64,000 nt of DNA from Glandiceps talaboti (GCF_964340395.1 NC_135559.1:5626001-5690000); one strand, 5' to 3'; positions 36,601-46,561 are shown, counted from the stretch's first letter. Notes: a model not told the origin generated them from the sequence alone. A program made the numbers and translations.

Positions 36601-39600
36601 GGAATATAGGAATTCTAATCACACAGGCCTGTCAACACTGCGTACACCCCAGATAGCAAGGAATATAGGAATTCTAATTACATAGGCCTGTCCACACAGT
36701 GTATGCCCCAGATAGCAAGGAATATAGGAATTCTAATCACAGAGGCCTGTCAACACAGTGTATATCCCAGATAGCATGAAATATAGGAATTCTAATCACA
36801 CAGGCCTGTCAACACTGTGTACACCCAAGATAGCATGGAATATAGGAATTCTAATCACACAGGCCTGTCAACACAGTGTATACCCCAGATAGCATGGAAT
36901 ATAGGAATTCTAATCACATAGGCCTGTCAACACAGTATATGCCCCAGATAGCATGGAATATAGGAATTCTAATTACATAGGCCTGTCAACACTGTGTATA
37001 CCCCAGATAGCATGGAATATAGGAATTCTAATCACAGAGGCCTGTCAACACAGTGTATGCCCAAGATAGCATGGAATATAGGAATTCTAATCATACAGGC
37101 CTGTCAACACTGTGTATACCCCAGATAGTATGGAATATAGGAATTCTAATCACAGAGGCCTGTCAACACAGTGTATGCCCAAGATAGCATGGAATATAGG
37201 AATTCTAATCATACAGGCCTGTCAACACTGTGTATACCCCAGATAGCATGGAATATAGGAATTCTAATTACATAGGCCTGTCAACACAGTGTATACCCCA
37301 GATAGCATGGAATATAGGAATTCTAATTACATAGGCCTGTCAACACTGTGTATACCCCAGATAGCATGGAATATAGGAATTCTAATCACACAGGCCTGTC
37401 AACACTGTGTATACCCCAGATAGCATGGAATATAGGAATTCTAATTACATAGGCCTGTCAACACTGTGTATACCCCAGATAGCATGGAATATAGGAATTC
37501 TAATTACATAGGCCTGTCAACACTGTGTATACCCCAGATAGCATGGAATATAGGAATTCTAATCACAGAGGCCTGTCAACACAGTGTATGCCCCAGATAG
37601 CAAGGAATATAGGAATTCTAATCACAGAGGCCTGTCAACACAGTGTATGCCCAAGATAGCAAGGAATATAGGAATTCTAATCACATAGGCCTGTCCACAC
37701 AGTGTATGCCCCAGATAGCAAGGAATATAGGAATTCTAATCACAGAGGCCTGTCAACACAGTGTATGCCCAAGATAGCATGGAATATAGGAATTCTAATC
37801 ACATAGGCCTGTCCACACAGTATAACCAGCATCCACTTCATCAACATACAATGATGGGATATGGAGTATATAAATAGTAAGGTCATTTTCATACATGTCA
37901 TCAATTATATGACAGCTAGGGGATTTTGCTGACCCTTCTTTAAAACTGTAAATTGCATGTGCAGACACAGACATACACAAAGGCACAAATATGAATGTCA
38001 TAAATGCATACATGTTAAAAATGCTAAATATCATGGTATTTAAAGAATAGATGATCAAAACATTGTTCATATGTATGCTAAAACATTACAGCAAGCACTA
38101 CTACCAAACATTACGGCTATACTGTAACAAGACCATGGAATTATTGTACTAAATTAGTATTGCTACACTTAAACAACTTGGGCTGTGCTAAAACATTACC
38201 ACTACACTAACAACTTGAATTGTGCTAAAACATTACTGCTACACTGTAACACCTTAAAATTGTGCTAACACATTATTGCTACACTGTAACAACTTAGCAT
38301 TGTGCTAAAACATTACTGCTACACTGTAACACCTTAGAATTGTGCTAACACATTATTGCTACACTGTAACACCTTAGAATTGTGCTAAAACATTATTGCT
38401 ACACTGTAACACCTTAGAATTGTGCTAACACATTATTGCTACACTGTAACACCTTAGAATTGTGCTAAAACATTACTACACTGTAACAACTTAAAATTGT
38501 GCTAAAACATTATTGCTACAATGTCATGTGCTAAAAACACAATAGATACACTATAACAACATGTACAAATGGTCAGATTCTATAAGTTTAACAAAATCAT
38601 TAAAAGTACTTTTGATTATTTCAATAATACTTATTTCTATATTTTAATATGTATCTTTTCTACTGATAATAACTTGAGTTTCACAGTTCTGTTTACAACA
38701 GGAGGTAGAATAAATGAACCATGTATATATAAATGAAGAATTTCTGATTATATACCCTAGGGCAAACAACGAACATCTGTTTATATATTTATACATGCTG
38801 TGGTAAGAAGTAGTACCATCATATTTAATGAATGCAATGTATCATTTTATCACTATATACAAACGTACCACATTCACATACACATATATACACAGTCAGG
38901 AATTTGTCCAAGAATAAATCATTGCATATTATATCTAAAATTGTTACAATGTAGATTAATGTAATACACTGTATCCATTTTTTTAGCATGACTTCTTACA
39001 TTTTTCATTAGTTAATATTGAAGCTACAGTAGCTATAACTGGGGTATTATTTTATACAACCAATAATATAGTCACTGAAACTGTCAATATAATTAGACAT
39101 TGTACATGAAAATAGGGAACTTGCAATCCAGACTGAGCATGCTCAGACACAAAGGATTATGGGACTATCTGTGGTTATCGTAATACCTAATCTGGAGCTA
39201 CTGATAAAATTAACCTCCCACAATGGTCAGGGTAACTATGAATTGATTATTTGTGGTTACAAATAATGTCTCAACATTGTTTGCAATCCTAATTGACAAG
39301 TGTTTATAATCACATTTCCCATGATGCAACATTCAACATGGCGAGTTTGCAAGTTCCCTATTACGGGTCTATATTCATCTTTAAGTAGTAGAGCAATAAG
39401 TTGAAATCGTGATTCATTTGGGGTGATGATTTTTGGGTGCGGACCTAAAAATCAATTTGATTGGATGCATTGCACCATGTTATGTGTACTGCTACATAGA
39501 TATGGTTACCCACTAGTGAGTTATTACCATTCACAGTGTACAATATTACGAATATAGTCAATTATATCTAAGACAGCTGTTTCAAAAAAATGTTCATATT

Positions 39601-42600
39601 GCAGCTAGTTCAGGGTTAATAACAGTAGTGCTTTCTCGCACTTTGCAATTTTACCCTGGCACAGACAGACCCCTAAAACAGGACAGTGATTAATGGATTT
39701 TATACTCCCTCAATTTCATCACGAATATACAATCTCTTGTAGTCTCTGAGACTAAATCCTTCACATTGCTACCTCTATCCCACCAAGTTCCCCCCCCCCC
39801 CCCATTTATATAGCTGGGTTGACTGGGGCACAGTGATGGTTCAAGTATTGTGCAAAAATTTAGCCTTGATTCAGAGCAAATGAAAGTGATGTGGACAGAA
39901 CTGATGACAACTTACAGATTGTGAGCCAGCTACTTCAATCATGTGACCATCACTATGACTCAATATCCCTTTTTAGATTCATTTTTACAACAATATAATT
40001 ATCAAATAATAACTAAATGATTAAAAAATAATTTCCATAATTTTCTGTTATTCTATAACCTTATTATTGATTTCTGAATACCCTGACTTGAGGATCAACC
40101 ATTTATCAAATTTTAAATCTGTAAGTGTATCATTACAAACATATTTTTAGTACACAACCAGTATGTTTTCTGATATGATTATGACTAACGATACTGTATA
40201 TTGTCACATCTAATAGTCACTTTGTATAACTGAACAAATGGCTCTGATCAAAGCCATAGCAGAGACAACCAATGGATCTGACCTAAGCCATGGCAGAGAC
40301 AAACCAATGGATCTGACTTTAACTGTGGGATGGCACAATCAATGGATCCGACCTAAGCCATGGAAGAGACAACCAGTGGATCTGACCTAAACCGTGGGAT
40401 GAGATAATCAATGGATCTGATCTAAACTGCGGGATGAAACAACCAATGGATCTGATCTAAACTGTGGGATGAAACAACCAATGGATCTGATCTAAACTGT
40501 GGGATGAGACAACCAGTAAATCTGACCTAAACTGTGGGATAAATACCAAATCCTAATCCATATGGCCACTTTAACTTTAACACCTAGAGAGTCATAGAGT
40601 TACAGAAATAATCTTCATAAAACAGAAGATCAGTTTGATTTATGGGGGTGTGGAAAGGGTGGGATATCTTAACTCCTAATACCTTGGGAGTTATAGAAAT
40701 AATTTTATCATGAAACAGGCGGTGATATTTACTTTTGTTTGTCAGGTTAGGGGGTTGTTATCTTACCTTCCAACACCTAGGGAGCTGAAGAGATAATTCC
40801 AACATGAAACAAGTGAAGATAGTCCACAGGACTTACTGTATTGTGGCCGACTTATACAAAACCTGAAAATAAAAAATGACAACATAGAAATCTGGGGTGA
40901 ATAGACAAATCTTTTTAAAATTTACTTGCATATCTGAACTGTTCTTGTTCTAATTGTAAGGATGAAAATACTCAAAGAAGTGATAACTAGAAATACATAT
41001 CTCTTATATACATGTCACAGATCTTTAATTTAAAAATTCATTTTTCAGTTTCCATTCAAACAATTTCATTTTTCTAACTGAGTTTACTGAATTGTAATAC
41101 ATAGAAGACTTTCGTCGTATTGATGGCTTTATATAATACAATGTACACAAAGGCATTCCCATTTTACGATAATTATTTCAACATTTTGTAATGAAAATTT
41201 CTACACACAGAGTCAAAACATTTCCTGAAGCAAATTCCAAATTTTCACTTTCATCTCATCAATATCGTAAAGGGTGTCAGCGAAAATTTGGGCGTCACTT
41301 CCAAGAAATATTTTGACTCTGTGAGTAGAAATTTTCATTACTAAGTGTGGACCCAGAGTCCATGAACAGTCATTCTTGTATTTCAACATTATTTTCAGGG
41401 TTTTTTCCAGATACTTATAGCAGCTTAAAAGATTTCTTTTGAATTGTATCTGAGGCAACTGTACAAATTTCCTTATCTTACTTCAATCGCGTTCATAATT
41501 AAATTTTCATTATTAAGTACGAACCCATGAACGTTCATTCTCATATTTCAATATTATTTTCAGTTTTTTGTTTATATACTTAGAGCAGCTTAAAAGGAAC
41601 TGAATCTGAGGCAACTAAATAAATTTCCTTATTTTACTACAACCGCTTTCGTAATTAAATTTTTTTCAACTGATAAATTGTCTGACAGATCACTTCAATT
41701 TCCTTATGAAAACTAAAATACATCAAAATAATTCATTCTCATTCTCTGAGTATACTTACCATCTCATAAGATCTACGACTTTACATTCTTCCATCATTCT
41801 CTGAATAGATGGCTTAGCAACTTACCATTTCCTAAGACCTACGACTTTACATTCTTCCATCATTCTCTGAATAGATGGCTTAGCAACTTACCATTTCCTA
41901 AGACCTACGACTTTACATTCTTCCATCATTCTCTGAATAGATGGCTTAGCAACTTACCATTTCCTAAGACCTACGACTTTACATTCTTCCATCATTCTCT
42001 GAATAGATGGCTTAGCAACTTACCATCTCCTAAAATCTACGACTTTGCATTCTGCCATCATTTTCTGAGTAAATGGCTTAGCAACTTACCATCTCCTAAA
42101 ATTTATGACTTTGCATTCTGCCATCATTCTCTGAGTATACTTACCATCTCCTAAGATCTAGGACTTTACGTTCTGCCATCATTCTCTGCGTAGAGTTGAC
42201 AACAGGTGGTTCATATTTCTCTTTTGTGTTTGTGCCATCAACAGAGCTTTTATTCTGTCTCCGCACACCTATAATTTAAAATTCACAAAAAACATCAATT
42301 TTTCATCATTTTAATATTTCCAAGAGGACATGATCTCTATCAGATAAGAATATCAGTTTCAATACTCATAGGAATATGAATTAAATTTCTAATCTATTTT
42401 TGACAAAGAACTAGAGATATGTTTTTATTGATTGAAACCACATATTTATTTTATAACACTAAGTAATTAATGGTTCCTTTTTGTGTTTTTGTTTGCCGTA
42501 TCAATATTCATTATCTCTTAGACCAACTTGTAGGAAAAACAGATTATGTTTCACTCAAATAATCTTAATATTCAAATAGCTATGAAGCTCTACTACGACA

Positions 42601-43432
42601 GAATCCCACAATGTACCGGTGCAAGTATGGTGTACTCGGGGTATTTGCACTCATGCTTGTGGTGAATCAGATTAAAATCTGACGTGGTGAAAGCAGCTAA
42701 ATGCTTCATTTACCTCTATTTCCATCATATTGTGACGTTTGTTTTTGTGTGGGAAGGTAGGCGATCACTCGGAACAAAAAACAAATGTCACAAAACGATG
42801 GAAATAGAGGTAAATAAAGCATTTTGCCACTTTCACCACATCAGATTTTAATCAGATTGGCTTGTGGTATTCACTATGGTCATGAGCATAGCAAGTGAAA
42901 TAGCAGCAGAAAACACCACAAGCACAAATGCAAATATCCAAGAGAGTACACCACATTTGAACGAAAGAATGATCCTAAGTAACAAATACAATTCCACTGT
43001 GAATAACACTTAAATGCAAGAATATGGGATTGAAACCCTGGCCTTTTAATATCAAAAGTAGTAACAATGAGATGACTTTGAGGTTAGGTCTGTAATGTCT
43101 TGCAATAAAGTATCATTGGAATCCACTTACTCTGTCTTGCAGTTTTGTATCGTCTTTGTGATTTACTGGTTTCTTGCCTCCATCCAGATACATCAATCTC
43201 CCAAGCTAGAACCCTTTCTCTTTTCACAGTGGCTTCATCTGCATTATCATGTAGAAGGGGTGTAACTACACCAGGCTCTATGGAAAATGAACAAAAATGT
43301 TTGAATGACCAGGTCACTCTGTCTCAGTCTCAGTCTGTGTCAGTCTCTGCCTGTCTGGGGGACTCTGACTTTCTTTCTCTCTCACACAGATACATACACA
43401 CAGACACACACACAAAGACAGACAGACAGACA

Positions 43433-43485
<53 letters not shown>

Positions 43486-43541
43486 CAGACACACCGAGAC
43501 AGACAGACAGACAGACAGACAGACATACAGACAGACAGACA

Positions 43542-43628
<87 letters not shown>

Positions 43629-43959
43629 ATTTTGTGCATTTTGCATACATATATTCTCCTAGTATATGTACCAAAGATAATGCAAGTCAGCATGCAAGAC
43701 ACATCTGTCTTTTGTTATATTAAAATGACATGTAATATCACGTTACTACAGCACAGACTTATCAATATTTACCTTTGTATTCTGTATCCTGGATTCCCTG
43801 TTTCCTAGTAACGATGTTACATCTGTTTTGTCCATTTTCTTTGCCTACTCTCTGTGACTTTGTACTGACTGTAACACCTTCTTCATCAGCAGCATCACTC
43901 TCCTCTGTAGGCATCCCTGTGGTTTCATCTGAATCACTCTGTGATGTCACATTACCCAT
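29017..43959 (-). CDS. BIVM: BIVM (basic immunoglobulin-like variable motif-containing protein), eight coding exons
   Basis: Exons on the minus strand are 43959..43773, 43277..43131, 42268..42145, 40862..40767, 33841..33737, 31340..31113, 30338..30255 and 29368..29017. All use GT-AG, all phases agree, and the product is 440 aa (human BIVM is about 500). Family blocks in order are [141 protein letters not shown] and [18 protein letters not shown]. The ends are polar: an acidic N-terminus and an acidic, serine-rich C-terminus ([15 protein letters not shown]). BIVM is widely conserved but poorly characterised. Q160, C165-G166, H277 and D312 are spaced like a papain/C39-type fold, which is my inference. 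Confidence 0.94.
29370..29785. repeat. tandem array abutting the last BIVM exon, unit about 50-55 bp
   Basis: About eight units of AATTACTATCCTAAGGGGTC, TGTAAAGTTAGACAAA lie directly beside the acceptor of the final exon. On the minus strand each unit reads TTTGTCTAACTTTACAG, a branch-point-like CTAAC followed by a pyrimidine-rich CAG. Confidence 0.9.
30105..30185. repeat. dispersed repeat R3, copy 1
   Basis: GCCAGACTCCTCCCCCTAAA, TTTGCTTATTGACCTTGTGT resembles two adjacent copies at 34493-34700. Confidence 0.55.
30255..30338 (-). CDS. BIVM: BIVM coding exon 7
   Basis: This 84-nt exon, TTTGCAG|T to GTCAA|GTAAGT, encodes [20 protein letters not shown] and RHAGIQCVK. It carries the conserved WILIG-(D/E)-(T/S)-S segment. 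Confidence 0.93.
30420..30655. repeat. (CA)n microsatellite, compound
   Basis: CA-rich array with CATGCA interruptions in BIVM intron 6. Long histidine-threonine or cysteine-valine frames are artefacts. Confidence 0.97.
30912..31056. mobile_element. 145-bp TIR element in BIVM intron
   Basis: GGGCAATATCACAAT at 30912 is perfectly inverted as ATTGTGATATTGCCC at 31042-31056. Confidence 0.75.
31113..31340 (-). CDS. BIVM: BIVM coding exon 6
   Basis: This 228-nt exon, GAATGACAG|A to ATATAG|GTAAGT, starts [20 protein letters not shown] and ends [15 protein letters not shown]. The conserved [12 protein letters not shown] is the most diagnostic BIVM block. Confidence 0.95.
31440..32800. repeat. dispersed repeat R4, two copies (about 31440-31590, 32660-32800)
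   Basis: TTAGTGTTATCTTATCAGTG, GAGCCATGAGGATTACAT, then CAGACAACT-TTTTT appear in both places. A diverged split copy lies at 50640-50700 and 51120-51240. The 900 bases between the two copies show no gene. Confidence 0.6.
32822..33100. mobile_element. foldback element, about 280 bp
   Basis: ACTATTCTTCTAGCA and GATATGAATATGTATTAGAT on the left are inverted on the right (ATCTAATACATATTCATATC, TGCTAGAAGAATAGT). Confidence 0.75.
33632..33720. repeat. two-copy tandem duplication beside the exon 5 donor
   Basis: AATGTCCTATGAGTGAAACA, CCAAGCCTACATCATTTTAG occurs twice with one base difference, ending 16 bases from the BIVM exon 5 donor. Confidence 0.85.
33737..33841 (-). CDS. BIVM: BIVM coding exon 5
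   Basis: This 105-nt exon, TTATTTTAG|C to CATGAG|GTATGT, encodes [20 protein letters not shown] then [14 protein letters not shown]. Confidence 0.94.
33898..34095 (+). mobile_element. tRNA-like SINE copy in BIVM intron 4
   Basis: It starts ATGATGGTTGAATGGTTACA (A-box-like) and ends CAGCTGTATAATTGGGGACT, GGTAGGATAGAGGTTCCAAT. It has the same family as 26219-26440, in opposite orientation. Confidence 0.62.
34388..34700. repeat. truncated TIR element (family F3) followed by two R3 copies
   Basis: GAACTTCCAATCCAGACTGA, GCATGCTCAGATGCAAAGGA (34388-34490) is a partial copy of the element at 39113-39360. Two diverged copies of repeat R3 follow (34493-34590, 34610-34700). Confidence 0.6.
34701..36580 (-). 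other. BIVM intron 4 sequence without recognised features
   Basis: AT-rich and non-repetitive by eye; no exon-like frame was found. Confidence 0.5.
36590..37825. repeat. 59-bp satellite-like array, about 21 copies
   Basis: The unit CAGATAGCATGGAATATAGG, AATTCTAATCACATAGGCCT, GTCAACACAGTGTATACCC repeats with strict 59-bp spacing for about 1.2 kb in BIVM intron 4. Every copy keeps GGAATTC. Variation is confined to a few positions (for example AGCATGG/AGCAAGG and CACAGAG/CACATAG), and some variants recur as blocks. Confidence 0.97.
38076..38540. repeat. 40-bp tandem array, about 10 copies
   Basis: The unit CATTATTGCTACACTGTAAC, ACCTTAGAATTGTGCTAAAA is repeated; outer copies are more diverged than inner ones. 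Confidence 0.9.
39113..39360. mobile_element. 248-bp TIR element, family F3, intact copy
   Basis: TAGGGAACTTGCAA at 39113 is exactly inverted as TTGCAAGTTCCCTA ending at 39360. A second near-complete copy is at 47360-47600 and a partial one at 34388. Confidence 0.85.
39745..39965 (-). mobile_element. tRNA-like SINE copy
   Basis: On the minus strand it has GTCATAGTGATGGTCACATG at the head and CAGCTATATAAATGGGGG near the tail. A run of C (39791-39803) interrupts the tail. Confidence 0.55.
40233..40545. repeat. tandem array, unit about 36-40 bp
   Basis: CAACCAATGGATCTGACCTA, AACTGTGGGATGAGA recurs about eight times, ending roughly 220 bases from BIVM exon 4. Confidence 0.85.
40767..40862 (-). 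CDS. BIVM: BIVM coding exon 4
   Basis: This 96-nt exon, ATTTTCAG|G to GGAAG|GTAAGA, encodes [20 protein letters not shown] then [12 protein letters not shown] consensus-like donor (ACA|GTAAGT at 40836-40831) lies inside the exon; using it would leave only 26 nt and remove the conserved SCG segment. Confidence 0.92.
41189..41340. mobile_element. foldback element family F2, intact copy
   Basis: TAATGAAAATTTCTAC, ACAGAGTCAAAA is inverted at the right end (TTTTGACTCTGTGAGTAGAA, ATTTTCATTA). Confidence 0.75.
41341..41660. repeat. two-copy tandem duplication, unit about 160 bp
   Basis: GAACAGTCATTCTTGTATTT...GCAGCTTAAAAG...CTGAGGCAACT appears at 41355 and again from about 41529 (GAACGTTCATTCTCATATTT). 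Confidence 0.7.
41756..42145 (-). repeat. tandem array of the BIVM exon 3 end with its splice donor, unit about 69 bp
   Basis: On the minus strand units read CAGAGAATGATGGAAGAATG, TAAAGTCGTAGGTCTTAGGA, (A/G)ATG|GTAAGT, then GCTAAGCCATCTATT. The genuine exon end is the most upstream member (CAGAGAATGATGGCAGAACG). About six extra copies follow in the intron, each retaining a GTAAGT. Units furthest from the exon are nearly identical to each other, indicating recent expansion. Confidence 0.92.
42145..42268 (-). CDS. BIVM: BIVM coding exon 3
   Basis: This 124-nt exon, AATTATAG|G to GAGATG|GTAAGT, starts [20 protein letters not shown] and ends [17 protein letters not shown]. Its last 45 bases or so and its donor are repeated several times in the following intron. 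Confidence 0.93.
42664..42859. mobile_element. 196-bp Mutator-like MITE with 9-bp target-site duplication
   Basis: Its ends (AATCAGATTAAAATCTGA and TCAGATTTTAATCAGATT) are inverted, and the arms continue as GGTGAAAG and CTTTCACC. GCTTGTGGT stands at both sides (42655-42663 and 42860-42868). The host sequence around it resembles the element near 51690-51830, so this is a nested insertion. A partial relative is at 45823-45935. Confidence 0.85.
43131..43277 (-). CDS. BIVM: BIVM coding exon 2
   Basis: This 147-nt exon, TTCCATAG|A to CAGA|GTAAGT, starts [20 protein letters not shown] and contains [20 protein letters not shown]. Confidence 0.92.
43388..43625. repeat. compound (CA)n/(GACA)n microsatellite
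   Basis: CA, CAGA and GACA repeats in BIVM intron 1 between coding exons 1 and 2. Confidence 0.97.
43773..43959 (-). CDS. BIVM: BIVM coding exon 1
   Basis: The ATG at 43959-43957 (AAAAATGGG context) lies six bases inside an exon that begins at 43965 after ATTTAATTTCAG, so a non-coding exon must lie upstream. It encodes [20 protein letters not shown], an acidic stretch, and ends TACAAAG|GTAAAT. Confidence 0.88.
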
Positions 43960-44034
43960 TTTTCACTGAAATTAAATGAAAATTCACAAATGTTAGATGC
44001 GAAACAATTAAACACTTGTTGTATGTGAGTAGCA

Positions 44035-44650
44035 AGTGGTCATGGGAGAACCCAGATTATTAGGTGAAATCATAGGGTGGAAGCCACTACTCTATAAAGG
44101 TCTGGGGAGAACCCTGATTACTAGGTGAAATCATAGGGTGGAAGCCACTACTCTATACAGGCCAGGGGAGAACCCTGATTACTAGGTGAAATCATAGGGT
44201 GGAACCCACTACTCTATACAGGCCTGGGGAGAACCCTGATTACTAGGTGAAATCATAGGGTGGAACCTACTACTCTATACAGGCCTGGGGAGAACCCTGA
44301 TTACTAGGTGAAATCATAGGGTGGAACCCACTACTCTATAAAGGCCTGGGGAGAACCCTGATTACTAGGTGAAATCATAGGGTGGAACCCACTACGCTAC
44401 AAAGGTCTGGTTAGAACCCTGATAATTAGGTGAAATCATAGGGTGGAACCCACTACTCTACAGCCCAGGGGGAAACCCTGATTATTAGGTGAAATCATAG
44501 GGTGGAACCCATTACGATACAAAGGTCTGGGGAAAACCCTGATTATTAGGTGAAATCATAGGGTGGAACAATCTATTCTATAAAGGTCTGGTTAGAACCC
44601 TGATTATTAGGTGAAATCATAGGATGGAACCCACTTTTCTATAAATGCTA
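44035..44650. repeat. 60-bp tandem array, about 10 copies, next to BIVM coding exon 1
   Basis: The unit GGGGAGAACCCTGATTACTA, GGTGAAATCATAGGGTGGAA, CCCACTACTCTATACAGGCCT begins about 75 bases upstream (in gene orientation) of the exon acceptor. Confidence 0.95.
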
Positions 44651-45368
44651 GGGAAAGAACTCTATAATCATCAAATAAAATGAAATACATTCAATTTTCA
44701 GTTTACTACCAAATATTTAAAAACAGCCAACATATTAAACTGTGGTCTATGAGAAAAAATCTTCATAAATATATTTATAAATATAGACATGTTTTATAAA
44801 TATTGTAATAATAAGCAGACGCCACTGAGATATAATATTTTCAAAAGAAATGTATCTCATTAAATCCAGTGTTATTGATATTGATTTCAAAGTTATCTTT
44901 TGCAGCTTAGTTACTGTTGCTAGGCAGTTTTAAAAATGAATGAAATTAGATAACAAGCTTTATCGATAGTTACATTTTTATAAATATTAGATATCTATCT
45001 AAAATCACAATTATATTCAGTTGCTGAAAAATTCTTGAATTAATATCTATGATAGATAGTTTCAACAAATTTTGTAGACCGTTAAGAGAAAGACACAAAC
45101 TGAGACAGAGACAAAAGATAGAGAAAGAAGGGACCTAAATAGACAATGTACAGTATGTAAATGGTTTATTTTTAATGGTTAGAATTTATGATGGCCTTAT
45201 CTATAGTACAGCTTGGATATATGTTACAACAGAAGCCATACTTTTAGAAAGCTAAAACAAGTTTAATACAAACTAAAGTTATTATTATGACATGTTTCAA
45301 TCGACCCACTCTATCTGTGGATATTCATTTACACTTACAGTACTAAGGACGATGTCTTTTATAGCGAC

Positions 45369-45580
45369 GGTGTAAACAGCTATGCAGTGTTTTATTTGTG
45401 TAGTCTGGATTGCCATGTATACACTCACAGTAGGGCAATGTCTCTTATAGTGACAGGTGTAAACAGCTATGCAGTGTTTTATTTGTGTAGTCTGGATTGC
45501 CATGTATACACTCACAGTAGGGCAATGTCTCTTATAGTGACAGGTGTAAATGGCTATGCCCTGTATAATAGAAAATCTCA
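45369..45580. repeat. two-and-a-half-copy tandem repeat, unit about 88 bp
   Basis: GGTGTAAACAGCTATGCAGT, GTTTTATTTGTGTAGTCTGG, ATTGCCATGTATACACTCAC is repeated. It makes an open frame on both strands with a repeated peptide that is not a gene. Confidence 0.85.
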
Positions 45581-45822
45581 TTTGAACTTGCGCTTTTGAG
45601 TAGCCAATAAGGTTGAGCGTTGGCAGCTGAAGAACACACTGAAGAAATTGAAAAAAAAAAAAAAAAAAAAAAACATACACACAGAGGATTGTGTTGATAA
45701 CACGACCCATTGGTGGTGGTGTGATCTCTCCAAATGATTTTGAAAGAAGCATGCTGATTGGTTGAAGAAACCTTTCACGATCCTTGAAATTCAAGTGAGA
45801 TTTTCTATTATACAGGGTCAGA

Positions 45823-45935
45823 TGTGGGAAGGTGGCGATCACCCGGAACAAAACAAATGACACAAAACGATGGAAATAATGGTAAATAAAGGTATCTAGC
45901 CACTTTCACCACATCAGATTTTAATCAGATTAATA
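45823..45935. mobile_element. partial copy of the Mutator-like MITE
   Basis: GGCGATCACCCGGAACAAAA, ACGATGGAAATAATGGTAAA, CCACATCAGATTTTAATCAG matches the right half of 42664-42859. Confidence 0.65.
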
Positions 45936-46561
45936 TAGCCTGTACTTGCATACATGTATATTAATCAAAGTCGACATTTGTCTCATTCTTTCATCAATTA
46001 CTAGTAAAATCCATTCCCAGATTTTGAGTGCAATGGATACTACTTTTTATAATTGCCACAGAAGTAAAGAAAATGCACAATTATCAGCATGACTTTAGGC
46101 AAGATCATTAAAGGTAGACATAACAAGGATATATGTTGCATGCTTTATTTAACTTTCCCTGCCAATTAAACCTTCCCTGCTAGTACTTAGTAAGTCTGCA
46201 ATGCATCCTGTAGTGAGCCTTGTCAAAAAATTATTTCTAAATGACCTGTGAGTTCGTATGAGAACCTTTAATAATCCATAGTTTTCAGGTCACAGCACAA
46301 GGGAATCCCTCTAATAATGACATTTAGTCTTCAATAATTGTGAAGGCTTGTGTTACAAACAGTTATTCAAGTAAAGAGTGAAAAAAAACCCAGACTGGAA
46401 CAAGTCTACATAAGTCTAAACTCATGTAAAAATATATAATCAAGAAAATTACTTTACGTATATGCTTATAACATAGGCCTTTCATTGTAGTGTTCTTTAA
46501 TATCTTTATTAAACTTATATACTCAAATAGAATTGTCAATTTTCTATACAGTCGTAATAAA

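Noticed and set aside
36590-37825. CRISPR-like regular repeat array
   Set aside because: The array is contiguous with no unique spacers and lies in an animal intron; it is a minisatellite.
40831-40862. 26-nt micro-exon in BIVM ending at an internal GTAAGT
   Set aside because: Reading on to the next donor at 40767 recovers the conserved [14 protein letters not shown] segment in frame and the correct phase for the next exon, so the internal donor is cryptic.
41213-41458. 81-aa minus-strand frame
   Set aside because: It spans a foldback element and part of a tandem duplication; chance.
45297-45863. 188-aa minus-strand frame with repeated YTCHYKRHCPTVSVYMA
   Set aside because: The repeat is the 88-bp tandem array and the rest includes a poly(A)-derived phenylalanine run; no splice signals or family resemblance.
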